A DNA stretch of 64,000 bases. Origin: Flavobacterium sp. (GTDB taxonomy: Bacteria; Bacteroidota; Bacteroidia; Flavobacteriales; Flavobacteriaceae). Each line of letters begins with the position of its first letter. The stretch's first letter is position 1. Where the stretch lies: positions 62,001 through 126,000 of the forward strand of contig NZ_JAPZSP010000008.1 of assembly GCF_027531705.1 (NCBI RefSeq), in the 5' to 3' direction. A program made the translations under genes and the position numbers. This document shows, one piece after another, positions 49,024 to 58,264 of the stretch. The notes beneath the pieces are model-generated. The model ran no database searches. It was not told the DNA's origin and saw only the letters and a program-made list of their open reading frames with translations.

Positions 49024-49053
49024 CAAACTTAAAATTATATTTTTTTTGACAAA
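49024..49053 (-). promoter_or_regulatory. Promoter of the secreted coiled-coil protein gene
   Basis: On the minus strand: TTTG (49053-49050), 18 nt, then TAAGTTTG (49031-49024). This is a strong match to the Bacteroidota pattern, 46 nt before the start codon. Confidence 0.65.
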
Positions 49054-49118
49054 AAGGGTTTTACAATTTTTTAACTTATTTAAGTGAAATTTATGATTTT
49101 ATAAAAATTGATTTACCT

Positions 49119-49688
49119 TTGAAAAAATACTTTAAACGATTGAAAACCTATAATAGAACCAATTTTCACAAGCATACTTTTTGTATTTTCAAAGAAGTTG
49201 ATTTCAATGAAATACAAGAATTAAAATGTAATTATCAAAGCAAATCGGGTAGTAGTTACTATTTTACTGAAGATGGTGTTTATCGTTATTCAAATCATTG
49301 GGGACGAGCTGCCAATTGTAAATGGAGATTAGATTCGAATCCTAAATTACAAGCCACAAATTCCAATAGAACAAGATTAGGTTTTGCAAAATGGACTGGT
49401 TTTTATCCCGAAAATGATTTTGAAAAATTATATTTTATCGAAGTTGATTATCAAAATAAAACGGCTAATTTTTATCACAAACAAAGTGAGAATTTCAACA
49501 AAGATAAAGTTGTAAGAACTTCAGTTGAAACTACCAAATTGCTTAAACAAATAAGAACTTTATTAGAAGAAACCGCTTGGGCAAAACATTTGAATGTCGA
49601 AAATATTGAAAGTGCAAGAAAAGAAATAATAGAACAACTAATAACTACCAATCAATCATTCCAGGAAATTAGACGAAACTATCTATAA
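49119..49688 (+). CDS. Conserved flavobacterial protein of unknown function
   Basis: 189 residues from a TTG start at 49119 (no ATG in frame nearby; residues 'KKYFKRLKTYNRTNFHKHTF' look conserved). A central 'GVYRYSNHWGRAANCKWRL' and 'LGFAKWTGFYPEND' give many aromatic and basic residues. A helical C-terminus ends 'FQEIRRNYL'. No signal peptide or membrane segment. I recall similar proteins in related genomes but no assigned role. The last 6 nt overlap the convergent MFS gene. Confidence 0.65.
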   Translation: MKKYFKRLKTYNRTNFHKHTFCIFKEVDFNEIQELKCNYQSKSGSSYYFTEDGVYRYSNHWGRAANCKWRLDSNPKLQATNSNRTRLGFAKWTGFYPENDFEKLYFIEVDYQNKTANFYHKQSENFNKDKVVRTSVETTKLLKQIRTLLEETAWAKHLNVENIESARKEIIEQLITTNQSFQEIRRNYL

Positions 49689-50918
49689 ATCGGATTTTAG
49701 TAATTTTTCTTTTTCAACTAATTGCATAACCCAATATCCTGCAGATGTTCCAATCAAGCCTAAAATCCCCATGAAAAGCCAGTTCATTTGGTAGCCAAAA
49801 GCATTAACAAATCCCATACCAATTATAGCACTTAAAATATGTGCTGCGCTAAAACACATTGTGAAAATTGCCATATATCTTCCTTCATGACCTTTGGGAG
49901 CACGACTCATTGCAAACGAATTGGAGAATGGAAAGGCTAACATTTCGGCAAAAGTCATAAACAACATCATGATGATCAATATTCCAGCCCAAAAGTTTAG
50001 CATCATTAAGAACATACTGATTGCCATCAAGAAACATCCAATTGAAACTATTTTTACTTTATCTAATTTATTGCGTTCTATATAGCTAACAATTGGCATT
50101 TCTAAGAAAAAAATCAATACACCATTTAAGGTAAGCAGTAAACCAGTTTGAAGTTCGTTTAAATCAAATTGTATTTTGTGATACAATGGAATTGTTGTGA
50201 ATAATTGAAAAAATAATATGCCCGTAATCACGCACATAAATAGGAAAATCCAAAACGGTTTGTCTTTAAAAACAGATTCTCTACTAGCTTCAAAAAGTGC
50301 TTTTTCTTCTTTGGATTCGGCTGGTTTCTTTTTTTCTTTAACTAATAGCCAAAAGATTAAAATAGCAGCAATACAAGTTGCACCATCCGCCCAGAAAAGA
50401 CCTTTATAACCAATATTCATGATAATCAATCCACCTAAAGCTGGTCCAGCTGCAAATCCGAGATTGATTGCCAGCCTAACTAAAGTTAATGCTCGCGTTC
50501 TATTTTCAGGTTTGGCATACACATTTAGCGATACAAACATGGCGGGACGAAACATATCAGCAACTACCATTATTAGAAAAATGCCAATGCAAAGACCAAT
50601 ATAGCTCGTAATATATTGCAAACCAAAGAACATCAAACCGCTAACAAACAAACTGAAAATCATTATTTTATAAAATCCAATTTTGTCTGATAATTTACCA
50701 CCAAGCCATGATCCAACCATTGAACCAAATCCAAAACATATCAATACATCTCTAATTTGAGGTAAAGAAAAATGCAAATCATCGTTTAAATATTTCGACA
50801 AAAACGGAAGTACCATTGTTCCTGCTCGATTTATAAAAGTCACGAGCGTAAGAATCCAGATTTCTCTTCTGAAACCTCTGAAATTGTTGATATACTTACG
50901 AAAAGCGTTTTTAAACAT
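49683..50918 (-). CDS. MFS transporter
   Basis: 411 residues from the ATG at 50918; 47 further in-frame codons upstream lie in AT-rich non-conserved DNA. Twelve membrane segments are visible. The loop 2-3 motif 'GSWLGGKLSDKIGFYKI' is the MFS signature. The long central loop 'EKKKPAESKEEKALFEASRE' is typical of drug- or peptide-type MFS exporters of Bacteroidota. Substrate unknown. Confidence 0.9.
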   Translation of the reverse strand: MFKNAFRKYINNFRGFRREIWILTLVTFINRAGTMVLPFLSKYLNDDLHFSLPQIRDVLICFGFGSMVGSWLGGKLSDKIGFYKIMIFSLFVSGLMFFGLQYITSYIGLCIGIFLIMVVADMFRPAMFVSLNVYAKPENRTRALTLVRLAINLGFAAGPALGGLIIMNIGYKGLFWADGATCIAAILIFWLLVKEKKKPAESKEEKALFEASRESVFKDKPFWIFLFMCVITGILFFQLFTTIPLYHKIQFDLNELQTGLLLTLNGVLIFFLEMPIVSYIERNKLDKVKIVSIGCFLMAISMFLMMLNFWAGILIIMMLFMTFAEMLAFPFSNSFAMSRAPKGHEGRYMAIFTMCFSAAHILSAIIGMGFVNAFGYQMNWLFMGILGLIGTSAGYWVMQLVEKEKLLKSDL

Positions 50919-51002
50919 GGTTAGATTTGTTGTTTTGCAAATGTAGAATTTATTACGTTGTGGCTTTACAACTTTTAAACTATTTTTGTAAAAATTAATA
51001 GC

Positions 51003-51605
51003 ATGAAAAAACTTCTTTTTATAATTAATTTTCTTTTCCTTTTTGGAGCAAACGCACAAGAAAAATGGACAGAAGAATCAGCCAAACTTTCACAGGAACA
51101 ATTAAATAAGGAATACGCAACTGTTGGCGAAAGTCCATAGACGGATGAAGATTTGGCAGTTTTTAAAGGTTTGGATTTCTTTCCTATAAATTCAAAATTT
51201 GCAGTTGAAGCTACATTTGTTAGAACTGAAAACGAAAAGGTTTTTAAAATGAAAACTTCTACCAATAGACTTCCAGAGTATGTAAAATATGGCGAATTTC
51301 ATTTTACAATTGATAATGTTGACTATAAATTGAATGTTTATCAAAATATTGATTTAACTAAGAAAGAAGGCTACGAAGATTATCTATTTCTGCCATTTTC
51401 AGATTTAACTTGCGGAAAAGAAAGCTACATTGGCGGAAGATATATTGATATTAGAATTCCAAAATCTGAAACTATTATTATTGATTTTAATACAGCTTAC
51501 AATCCATATTGTGCTTATAATCACAAATATTCTTGTCCGATTGTTCCATTAGAAAACGATTTGAATATCGAAATTAGAGCTGGTGTAAAAAAGTTTCATG
51601 ACTAA
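51003..51605 (+). pseudogene. DUF1684 lipoprotein-like secreted protein interrupted by amber codon
   Basis: From ATG 51003: signal peptide 'LLFIINFLFLFGANAQ', then 'KLSQEQLNKEYATVGESP', then TAG at 51138-51140, then in the same frame 'TDEDLAVFKGLDFFPINSKF' and the rest of a DUF1684 domain ending 'CAYNHKYSCPIVPLEN' and 'VKKFHD'. The family normally reads S-P-L-T at the break, so a Leu codon TTG became TAG by one change. The downstream part (from TTG 51153) could only be made by reinitiation, without its export signal. Confidence 0.85.
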
Positions 51606-51632
51606 ACTTTAAAGCTTATATCAATTTTCAAA

Positions 51633-54600
51633 TTATTTTTTCATTGTAAAATGACTTTTAAATATCTTAGAAATTCCATTTTCTAAATATTCAATTGAAA
51701 ACCAGTAATCGTCTGATGGTAATTCGTGTCCTTCAAATTTTCCGTCCCAACCATTTTCGTTTGAATTAAATTGTTTTATTAACTTTCCGTATCTATCAAA
51801 AATAGTTACAAGCATTGGGTCAAAATTGTTTGCACAAGAAATATTCCAATAGTCGTTATAAGTATCATTGTTTGGAGTAAAAAATTTTGGATAGCCATAA
51901 ATAAAGATGTTTATTGGGTCAGAAACACTACAGCCATCTATGCTTTTCACTTTTATTTCATGGTTACAGCTTTGTACATTTTTAAAAATATTTTCTAATT
52001 GAAAATTTGAATTATCTAAACTATATAAATAGGTTCCTTTGGGTAATACATTTATTTCAAGGTCATTTATTTCATCACTAAATGGATATAATTGATTGGT
52101 AATTGTTAATGTTTCAACAGGATTTACTTTAACAGTAATTGTTTGTCCAATATCGCAACTATTTGAGGGAGTAAAAATATAGCTACCACTTGATATATTA
52201 CTAATAATTGGCGGAGACCATGTTCCAGTAACACCATTTGGAGAAGTGTTAAGTAATGTTGGTGCTGTTTCACCTGAACATAAATCTGGTATTGCAGCAA
52301 AATTTGATGTTAGTGATGGGTTAACAGATAGTATTCCATTTGAAGTTATTGGACTGCATCCATCTCTTAGGCTAACAGTATAATTGAATAATGATGATGC
52401 TGAAGGAATTCCACTGATAGTAATAACATTTGCAGACCAACTTCCTGTTACACCTGATGGCAAGCCACTAAAATCTGCTCCTGTTGCTCCAGTTGTAGAG
52501 TAGGTAATAGTTTCAATTGGTGAATTGACACACAAAGTTTGATTTATAGTGTTTGCATTAGAAGTCAAAATTATTGAGGGAATTTCATTCATACATATTT
52601 TGGTAACAAATGCATCTGTAGAAGAACCAAATTTAGTTGTTTGAAAAACTCCAGCAGTTATATCAAAATTTGATGATGCTGTATAACCTGTAATATAGGC
52701 ATTGTTTGTTGAGTCAATGACTATTGAATTACCGCCATCGTCTCCATTTCCACCAATGTAAGTAGAGTACGAAAGTGAAGTTCCATTATTGTTTATTTTT
52801 GTTGCAAAAACTTCTTTTCTTATCCCAGTAATAGTTGTTTGTATAGCGCCAGGAGTAACATCAAAGTCATTTGAATTTGTTACACCTGTTATATATGCAT
52901 TTTCCATCTGATCAAGAATTATTGAAATTCCATTTTCATCATTATTCCCACCAATAAGTGTAGAATAAATCAAAGAAGTCCCTATGTTATTGATTTTAGT
53001 TACAAACACATCATTTTTACCTCCAATGTTTGCTGTTTGAAAAGCTCCAGAAGTAACATCATAATCTACAGAGTTAGTATTTCCAGTGATATATGCATTT
53101 TTTAAAGAATCAATTGCTATTGAACTTCCTATATCATTACCCAATCCTCCTATTAAAGTAGAAAAAATCAAATTACTTCCAGAAGTATTTAGTTTGCATA
53201 CAAAAGCATCTTTGCCACCATTATTTACTGTTTGATAAGCTCCGTTTGTTATGTCAAAATCTATTGAATCGGTTGATCCAGTAACATAAACATTATTTGA
53301 AGAATCAAGTGCTAAAGTAGTGCCACCTTCACTACCTTGTCCGCCAATAAAGGTTGAATAAATTAGAGCCGTTCCTGTTGAATTTAATTTGCTAACAAAA
53401 ACATCACCGTTTCCGCCAGCATTTACATTTTGAAATACTCCCGAAGTAGTTTGAAAATCTGCTGAATTTGATAAGCCAGTAATGTATGCATTATGCATTG
53501 AGTCAATAACAATTGAGTTTCCAAAATCCCAATCAGTTCCTCCTAAATAAGTAGAATATAGTAAAGAAGTACCTGTTGGGTTTAGTTTGCATACAAAAAC
53601 ATCATAGCTACCAAAAAAACCAGCCTTGGTTGTTTGTATAGCATTTGAAGTTACATCAAAATCAAAAGAAGTTGTATTGCCGACAATATAAGCATTACCT
53701 AGTTCATCAACTTTAATGCAATTGCTTACATCATCTTCATTTCCGCCAATGTAGGTTGAATATAGTAGTGTAGTTCCGGAAGAATTGAGTTTACTTACAA
53801 AGGCATCATAATTTCCGCCATCATTTACTGTTTGAAAAGCTCCTAAAGTAGTGTCATAATTTATAGAAGATGTCCACCCTGTAACATAAACATTATTTGA
53901 AGAGTCTATAGTTAATGAAGTTCCAACATCATCATGATTACCACCTATGAAGGTTGAATAGAGTAGTGGGTCAATAATTAATTCTTCATTTTTATTATAA
54001 TTTTCTAATTTAATTTTCCAATTGTCTTTAATTTTTATAAAGGTTGCTTCAACTTTGTTTTTCTTACTTTTTTGATAGCAATATAAGTCTGAATTTTTCG
54101 CTTCTCCAAAACATGTTTCAAATACTAATTCATTTTTTTTATTTAAGTAAGTTTCTTTACTGCTTCCATCAATACTGAATGATATTTGGTTAGGATCAGC
54201 ATTTGGCTGAACAATATAATCGTAACGCAACAAACCATTGTCAAAATAGTATCTCATATCAATACCATTATAAACTTCTTTTAAAATAATTTCTTTATAT
54301 AATCCAACATTGGTAGCATGTTTACTCGAATTCTTTCCGATAAAATAGTTGTAATGATTAGTTAGTTTTTGTTTGCCCTCGGTATGATTTGTTTGATTAT
54401 TTCCTTTGTGTATATACCCGATTCGATGACCAATTTGTTTTTTCTTTTTATAAGTAAGATCATGAGTAGAATAATCTTCATTTAATTCATTTTTATAAAA
54501 CTCATATTGCATTCCATTTTTTGTAATCCAAACATTCAAGCCGCCCATTTGAGTTAGATACAATACATCGCTAGACCATTGCCCTTTATTTTCTATAAAA

Positions 54601-54722
54601 TAATGGTTATCAATGTTTTTCGAAAAATCCAAAGAAGCATTTATTGTTGAATGTGTTTGACTTTTAGCAGTTGCTATAACTGATAAAAAGAATATATAAA
54701 AGATAAGCTCGTTTTTTTTCAT
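51633..54722 (-). CDS. Large secreted SBBP-repeat protein with T9SS type B sorting domain
   Basis: 1,029 residues with signal peptide ('LIFYIFFLSVIATAKSQ'). Residues about 30-245 are the N-terminal domain that often precedes these repeats. Eight or so copies of the SBBP unit ('LLYSTFIGGNHDD', 'NVYVTGWTSS', 'DAFVSKLNSSGT') at about 250-710 form a beta-propeller. PKD/Ig-like segments follow. The C-terminus ('FTPNNDTYNDYWNI', then 'IFDRYGKLIKQF', 'HELPSDDYWFSI') is a gliding-motility-associated type B sorting domain. Surface-attached or secreted by T9SS; probable adhesin. Confidence 0.9.
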   Translation of the reverse strand: MKKNELIFYIFFLSVIATAKSQTHSTINASLDFSKNIDNHYFIENKGQWSSDVLYLTQMGGLNVWITKNGMQYEFYKNELNEDYSTHDLTYKKKKQIGHRIGYIHKGNNQTNHTEGKQKLTNHYNYFIGKNSSKHATNVGLYKEIILKEVYNGIDMRYYFDNGLLRYDYIVQPNADPNQISFSIDGSSKETYLNKKNELVFETCFGEAKNSDLYCYQKSKKNKVEATFIKIKDNWKIKLENYNKNEELIIDPLLYSTFIGGNHDDVGTSLTIDSSNNVYVTGWTSSINYDTTLGAFQTVNDGGNYDAFVSKLNSSGTTLLYSTYIGGNEDDVSNCIKVDELGNAYIVGNTTSFDFDVTSNAIQTTKAGFFGSYDVFVCKLNPTGTSLLYSTYLGGTDWDFGNSIVIDSMHNAYITGLSNSADFQTTSGVFQNVNAGGNGDVFVSKLNSTGTALIYSTFIGGQGSEGGTTLALDSSNNVYVTGSTDSIDFDITNGAYQTVNNGGKDAFVCKLNTSGSNLIFSTLIGGLGNDIGSSIAIDSLKNAYITGNTNSVDYDVTSGAFQTANIGGKNDVFVTKINNIGTSLIYSTLIGGNNDENGISIILDQMENAYITGVTNSNDFDVTPGAIQTTITGIRKEVFATKINNNGTSLSYSTYIGGNGDDGGNSIVIDSTNNAYITGYTASSNFDITAGVFQTTKFGSSTDAFVTKICMNEIPSIILTSNANTINQTLCVNSPIETITYSTTGATGADFSGLPSGVTGSWSANVITISGIPSASSLFNYTVSLRDGCSPITSNGILSVNPSLTSNFAAIPDLCSGETAPTLLNTSPNGVTGTWSPPIISNISSGSYIFTPSNSCDIGQTITVKVNPVETLTITNQLYPFSDEINDLEINVLPKGTYLYSLDNSNFQLENIFKNVQSCNHEIKVKSIDGCSVSDPINIFIYGYPKFFTPNNDTYNDYWNISCANNFDPMLVTIFDRYGKLIKQFNSNENGWDGKFEGHELPSDDYWFSIEYLENGISKIFKSHFTMKK

Positions 54723-54878
54723 ATATTTTTGCTTTGTGCTAATTTAACTTTTTTATTTAATGTATGAAATTTTTGACGAGTAAATTTCAAATTATACTGT
54801 TTACATACAAATTAATAATATAGTTAAGTTCTAATTTATTGCTATTTTTGCATCAAAAATTAATATTACTTTTTTTTA

Positions 54879-55532
54879 ATGCAATTCATCAATCTTCATA
54901 CACATCAATTCACGAATGATTCTAGCATTTTAGAGATTGTCAATCAATATCCGTGGGAATTTGACGAAACAATTTCAACATATTCTATTGGAATTCATCC
55001 TTGGTATATTAACGAAAATCGATTAGAAAACGATTTGAAATTGATTGATGAAAAGTTAAAATCAAAAGAATGTTTGGCACTTGGAGAATGCGGATTAGAC
55101 AAACGAATTGAAATACCGCTTGAAATTCAAAAAGAAGTTTTTATAAAACAAATTTTAATAGCCGAAAAGCACCAAAAACCATTAATTTTGCATTGTGTTG
55201 CTGCATTTCAAGAAGTAATTGAAATTAAAAAGCAGTTGAAAGTTAAAGTTCCAATGATAATTCACGGATTTTCAAAAAATGAACAAATAGCAAAGCAATT
55301 AATTGATAACGGATTTTATATTTCATTTGGAAAATATTTAATGCAAAAACCTGAATTAAAAAGTATTTTTCAATCCATTCCAAATGATAGATTTTTTCTT
55401 GAAACAGATACTATTATTGAGCCTTTAAACGAAGTTTATCAATTAGCAGCAGATTACAAAAACATAAAATTAACTGAAATAATAGAAACTGTAAATAACA
55501 ATTTCACTACAGTTTTTAAATCTAATATCTAA
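54879..55532 (+). CDS. TatD family hydrolase
   Basis: 217 residues, shorter than the usual 255-265. Metal ligands: 'NLHTHQF' (His6, His8), 'LGECGLDK' Glu near 72, 'LILHCV', 'IIHGFSK' and 'FLETDT'. TatD-type enzymes are metal-dependent 3'-5' exonucleases or deacylases. The short form is frequent in Bacteroidota. It begins a plus-strand run with tcdA, rnz and pdxH, 22 nt before tcdA. Confidence 0.88.
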   Translation: MQFINLHTHQFTNDSSILEIVNQYPWEFDETISTYSIGIHPWYINENRLENDLKLIDEKLKSKECLALGECGLDKRIEIPLEIQKEVFIKQILIAEKHQKPLILHCVAAFQEVIEIKKQLKVKVPMIIHGFSKNEQIAKQLIDNGFYISFGKYLMQKPELKSIFQSIPNDRFFLETDTIIEPLNEVYQLAADYKNIKLTEIIETVNNNFTTVFKSNI

Positions 55533-55554
55533 TATAAAAATTTACAATTTATAA

Positions 55555-56271
55555 ATGGCAAAGTGGCAAGAAAGAGCAGAACTCTTATTTAAAGAAGAAG
55601 GATTAACAAATTTAAAAAAAGCAAATGTTTTAGTGGTTGGACTTGGCGGCGTTGGATCATTTGCAGCCGAATTTTTAGCAAGAGCAGGCGTTGGTTCAAT
55701 GACGATTGTAGATGGTGATACGGTTGATATCACCAACATTAACAGACAATTACCAGCATTGCATTCAACAGTTGGTTTACCAAAAGTACATGTTGTTGGA
55801 GACAGATTGATGGATATAAATCCTGAGTTGAAATTGATTCGTGTGCAAGAATTTCTTTCGCCAGAACGAGCTTTTGAGATTGTATCTGAAGAGTTTAATT
55901 ATGTTTTAGACTGCATCGACAGTGTTACACCAAAATTAAATTTGATTATCGCTGCCAAAAGAAAACGTGTAAAAATAATTTCATCAATGGGCGCTGGCGG
56001 AAAAATGGAAGCTTCAAAAGTAAAAGTTGCCGATATTACCAATACTGTAAATTGTATGTTTGCCAAAACCATTAGAAGAAGGTTAAAAGAACATAAAATT
56101 GATAAACTAAAAGTTGTTTTTTCTTCTGAAATTCAAGACGAAACAAGTTTGAAAATGACAGATGGTTCAAATTACAAAAAATCTTTTTACGGAACAAATA
56201 GCTATATGCCAGGACTTTTTGGGTTATATGCAGCAGAAACGGTAATTAGATATTTAATAAAGAAAGTTTAG
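55555..56271 (+). CDS. tcdA: tRNA threonylcarbamoyladenosine dehydratase (TcdA/CsdL)
   Basis: 238 residues of the E1/ThiF fold. ATP motif 'VVGLGGVGSFAAEFLARAGV', then 'DGDTVDITNINRQLPAL' and 'DCIDSVTPKLNLI'. The length and N-terminal 'WQERAELLFKEEGL' distinguish it from MoeB/ThiF. It cyclises t6A37 in tRNA to ct6A. In the run with TatD and rnz. Confidence 0.92.
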   Translation: MAKWQERAELLFKEEGLTNLKKANVLVVGLGGVGSFAAEFLARAGVGSMTIVDGDTVDITNINRQLPALHSTVGLPKVHVVGDRLMDINPELKLIRVQEFLSPERAFEIVSEEFNYVLDCIDSVTPKLNLIIAAKRKRVKIISSMGAGGKMEASKVKVADITNTVNCMFAKTIRRRLKEHKIDKLKVVFSSEIQDETSLKMTDGSNYKKSFYGTNSYMPGLFGLYAAETVIRYLIKKV

Positions 56272-56340
56272 GAGTTTAGAAGGTTAAAGTGTAAACTTTA
56301 AATCTTCTAAACTTTTAAACTACTAAACTTTTAAACTTAA
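56270..56340. repeat. AAACTTTTAAACT repeat tract
   Basis: Reiterated 'CTTTTAAACTACTAAAC' words between tcdA and rnz, the inverted form of the tracts at 12149 and 35595. A GTGTAAACTTTAAA word precedes it. Confidence 0.5.
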
Positions 56341-56343
56341 AAT

Positions 56344-57249
56344 GTGAAATTAACAATTTTAGGCTGTTATGCAGCTACACCAAGAACGTTTACCAATCCA
56401 ACTTCGCAAGTTTTAGAAATACGAAACAGATTATTTCTAATTGATTGCGGTGAAGGAACTCAAGTGCAATTGCGAAAAAACAAAGTGAAATTTTCAAAGA
56501 TTAATCACATTTTCATTTCTCATTTGCATGGTGATCATTTTTATGGGTTAATAGGTTTAGTTTCAACATTTATGCTATTAGGTAGAACTACAGATTTGCA
56601 TATTTATGGACCAAAAGGAGTTAAAGAAATAATATTATTGCAGTTAAAATTATCTAATTCCTGGACAAATTATGGTTTGTATTTTCACGAGCTTGAATCA
56701 ACCGAAAGTGAAGTGATTTATGAAGATGAAAAAGTGCTTGTAAAAACAATTCCGCTTCAACATCGTGTTTATACTAATGGGTTTTTATTTCAAGAAAAAA
56801 TTGGCGATAGAAAGCTAAATATCGATACCATTAATGAATATGGAATTGAAACTTGCTATTATCAAAAGATAAAAAACGGCAAAAATATCACTTTAGATAA
56901 CGGAACCGAAATTGAAAATGAGTTGTTGACTTTTGATCCAATTCCAACTAAAAGTTACGCATTTTGTTCTGACACGGCATATGATGAACGCATTATTACG
57001 ATTATAAAAAATGTTGATATTTTATACCACGAATCCACTTTTTTAGATACTGAAGAAGCTTTGGCAAACAAAACAATGCATTCCACTGCTAAACAAGCGG
57101 CAACTATTGCTAGAGAAGCCAATGTAAAACAACTTTTGTTGGGACATTATTCGACAAGATACGATTCAATCATTAAATTTGCAGAAGAAGCAACAACGAT
57201 TTTTCCAAATGTATTATTGGCAGATGATGGAAAAACTTTTGAATTTTAA
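56344..57249 (+). CDS. rnz: Ribonuclease Z
   Basis: 301 residues from a GTG start. The metallo-beta-lactamase signature 'ISHLHGDHFYGLIGL' is near residue 59. 'LFLIDCGEGTQVQLRK', 'YAFCSDTAYDE', 'YHESTFLD' and C-terminal 'LLLGHYSTRY' complete the zinc site. It cleaves tRNA precursors 3' of the discriminator, needed here because the tRNA gene seen lacks an encoded CCA. Twelve nt before pdxH. Confidence 0.94.
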   Translation: MKLTILGCYAATPRTFTNPTSQVLEIRNRLFLIDCGEGTQVQLRKNKVKFSKINHIFISHLHGDHFYGLIGLVSTFMLLGRTTDLHIYGPKGVKEIILLQLKLSNSWTNYGLYFHELESTESEVIYEDEKVLVKTIPLQHRVYTNGFLFQEKIGDRKLNIDTINEYGIETCYYQKIKNGKNITLDNGTEIENELLTFDPIPTKSYAFCSDTAYDERIITIIKNVDILYHESTFLDTEEALANKTMHSTAKQAATIAREANVKQLLLGHYSTRYDSIIKFAEEATTIFPNVLLADDGKTFEF

Positions 57250-57260
57250 TTTATACTAAA

Positions 57261-57905
57261 ATGGAAGATTTAAGCAATTACCGAAAATCATACGAAAAAA
57301 GTCAGTTGATTGAAACCGATATTCCCGAAGATCCAATTAATCTTTTTCACAAATGGTTTTATGAAGTAGAAGATTTTGGTGGTGTTGATGAAGTAAATGC
57401 GATGACAGTTTCTACAATTGGTTTAGACGGTTTTCCAAAATCGCGAGTTGTTTTACTTAAAAAATATAATGAAGAAGGCTTTATTTTTTACACCAACTAT
57501 GATTCCGAAAAAGGTAAAGCAATAACGGCTAATCCTAATGTTTGTTTATCTTTCTTTTGGCATAGTATGGAGCGACAAGTTATTATCAAAGGAATTGCTG
57601 AAAAAGCATCCACAATCATTTCTGATAATTATTTTGCCTCTAGACCTGATGGAAGCAAATTAGGCGCAATAGTTTCTAACCAAAGCGAAGTTATTGAATC
57701 TAGAGCGATTCTGGAAAATAAATTGAAAGAATTAGAACACCAATTTGAAGGAAAACAAATTGATAGACCCACTAATTGGGGCGGCTTTTTGATAAGACCA
57801 ATTCAAGTTGAATTTTGGCAAGGAAGACCAAACCGTCTTCATGACAGAATTAGATTTACATTACAAGATGATTACTTTTGGAAAATTGAAAGATTAGCTC
57901 CTTAG
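57261..57905 (+). CDS. pdxH: Pyridoxamine 5'-phosphate oxidase
   Basis: 214 residues, normal length. 'RVVLLKKYNEEGFIFYTNYD' and 'SFFWHSMERQVIIKGIAEKA' bind FMN and substrate, 'FASRPDGSKLGAIVSNQSE' follows, and 'EFWQGRPNRLHDRIRF' with C-terminal 'WKIERLAP' is diagnostic. It oxidises PNP/PMP to pyridoxal phosphate. Last gene of the plus-strand run. Confidence 0.96.
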   Translation: MEDLSNYRKSYEKSQLIETDIPEDPINLFHKWFYEVEDFGGVDEVNAMTVSTIGLDGFPKSRVVLLKKYNEEGFIFYTNYDSEKGKAITANPNVCLSFFWHSMERQVIIKGIAEKASTIISDNYFASRPDGSKLGAIVSNQSEVIESRAILENKLKELEHQFEGKQIDRPTNWGGFLIRPIQVEFWQGRPNRLHDRIRFTLQDDYFWKIERLAP

Positions 57906-57980
57906 GTAAGTTTTTTATTTCAAAATAATTAAAATGATGTATTTCATCGATTTTATTTTTACTTTATCGGTTTTTTAATA

Positions 57981-58160
57981 TATATTCGTGTCAGAATTAA
58001 TAACAATATTTATTGAAATAAAGTTTTAAACAATTTCCCCAAGTTGAATTAAACGTAAACCTACTGCTATTTTGTTAATATTGAAATTAATTTTATGGTT
58101 TTAATGTCATAAAACTAAAAATTGGGAAGGATAAAGCATTCATTGTTTTATCCTTTTTTA
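57981..58160 (+). ncRNA. Candidate structured small RNA between pdxH and porQ
   Basis: A -7-like TATATTCG at 57981-57988 precedes a non-coding stretch. TTcCCCAA (58035-58042) pairs with TTGGGAA (58122-58128) with one bulged C. Inside is TTTTATG (58091-58097) with CATAAAA (58108-58114). The segment ends in a terminator, GGATAAA (58129-58135) with TTTATCC (58147-58153) and a T-run. The layout resembles an independent RNA gene; a 6S-type RNA is one possibility. No ORF. Confidence 0.4.
58127..58159 (+). terminator. Rho-independent terminator of the candidate RNA or pdxH
   Basis: AAGGATAAA (58127-58135) pairs with TTTATCCTT (58147-58155), followed by T residues. Confidence 0.75.
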
Positions 58161-58264
58161 TTTGAATTAACTTTTCAAAAAAAGATTTTTACAATTTGTC
58201 TTGTTAGCTTTAAAAATAATATCTTCGCATTTACGTTATCATTAGCATAATGTATAGCAATTGT

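Noticed and set aside
49683..51059. Long N-terminal extension of the MFS transporter
   Set aside because: 47 extra codons in AT-rich non-conserved sequence; the membrane protein starts naturally at 50918.
52600..54000. Regularly spaced repeats at about 180-nt intervals, checked as a CRISPR-like array
   Set aside because: They are the coding repeats of the SBBP propeller, in frame and degenerate; no identical repeat/spacer structure.
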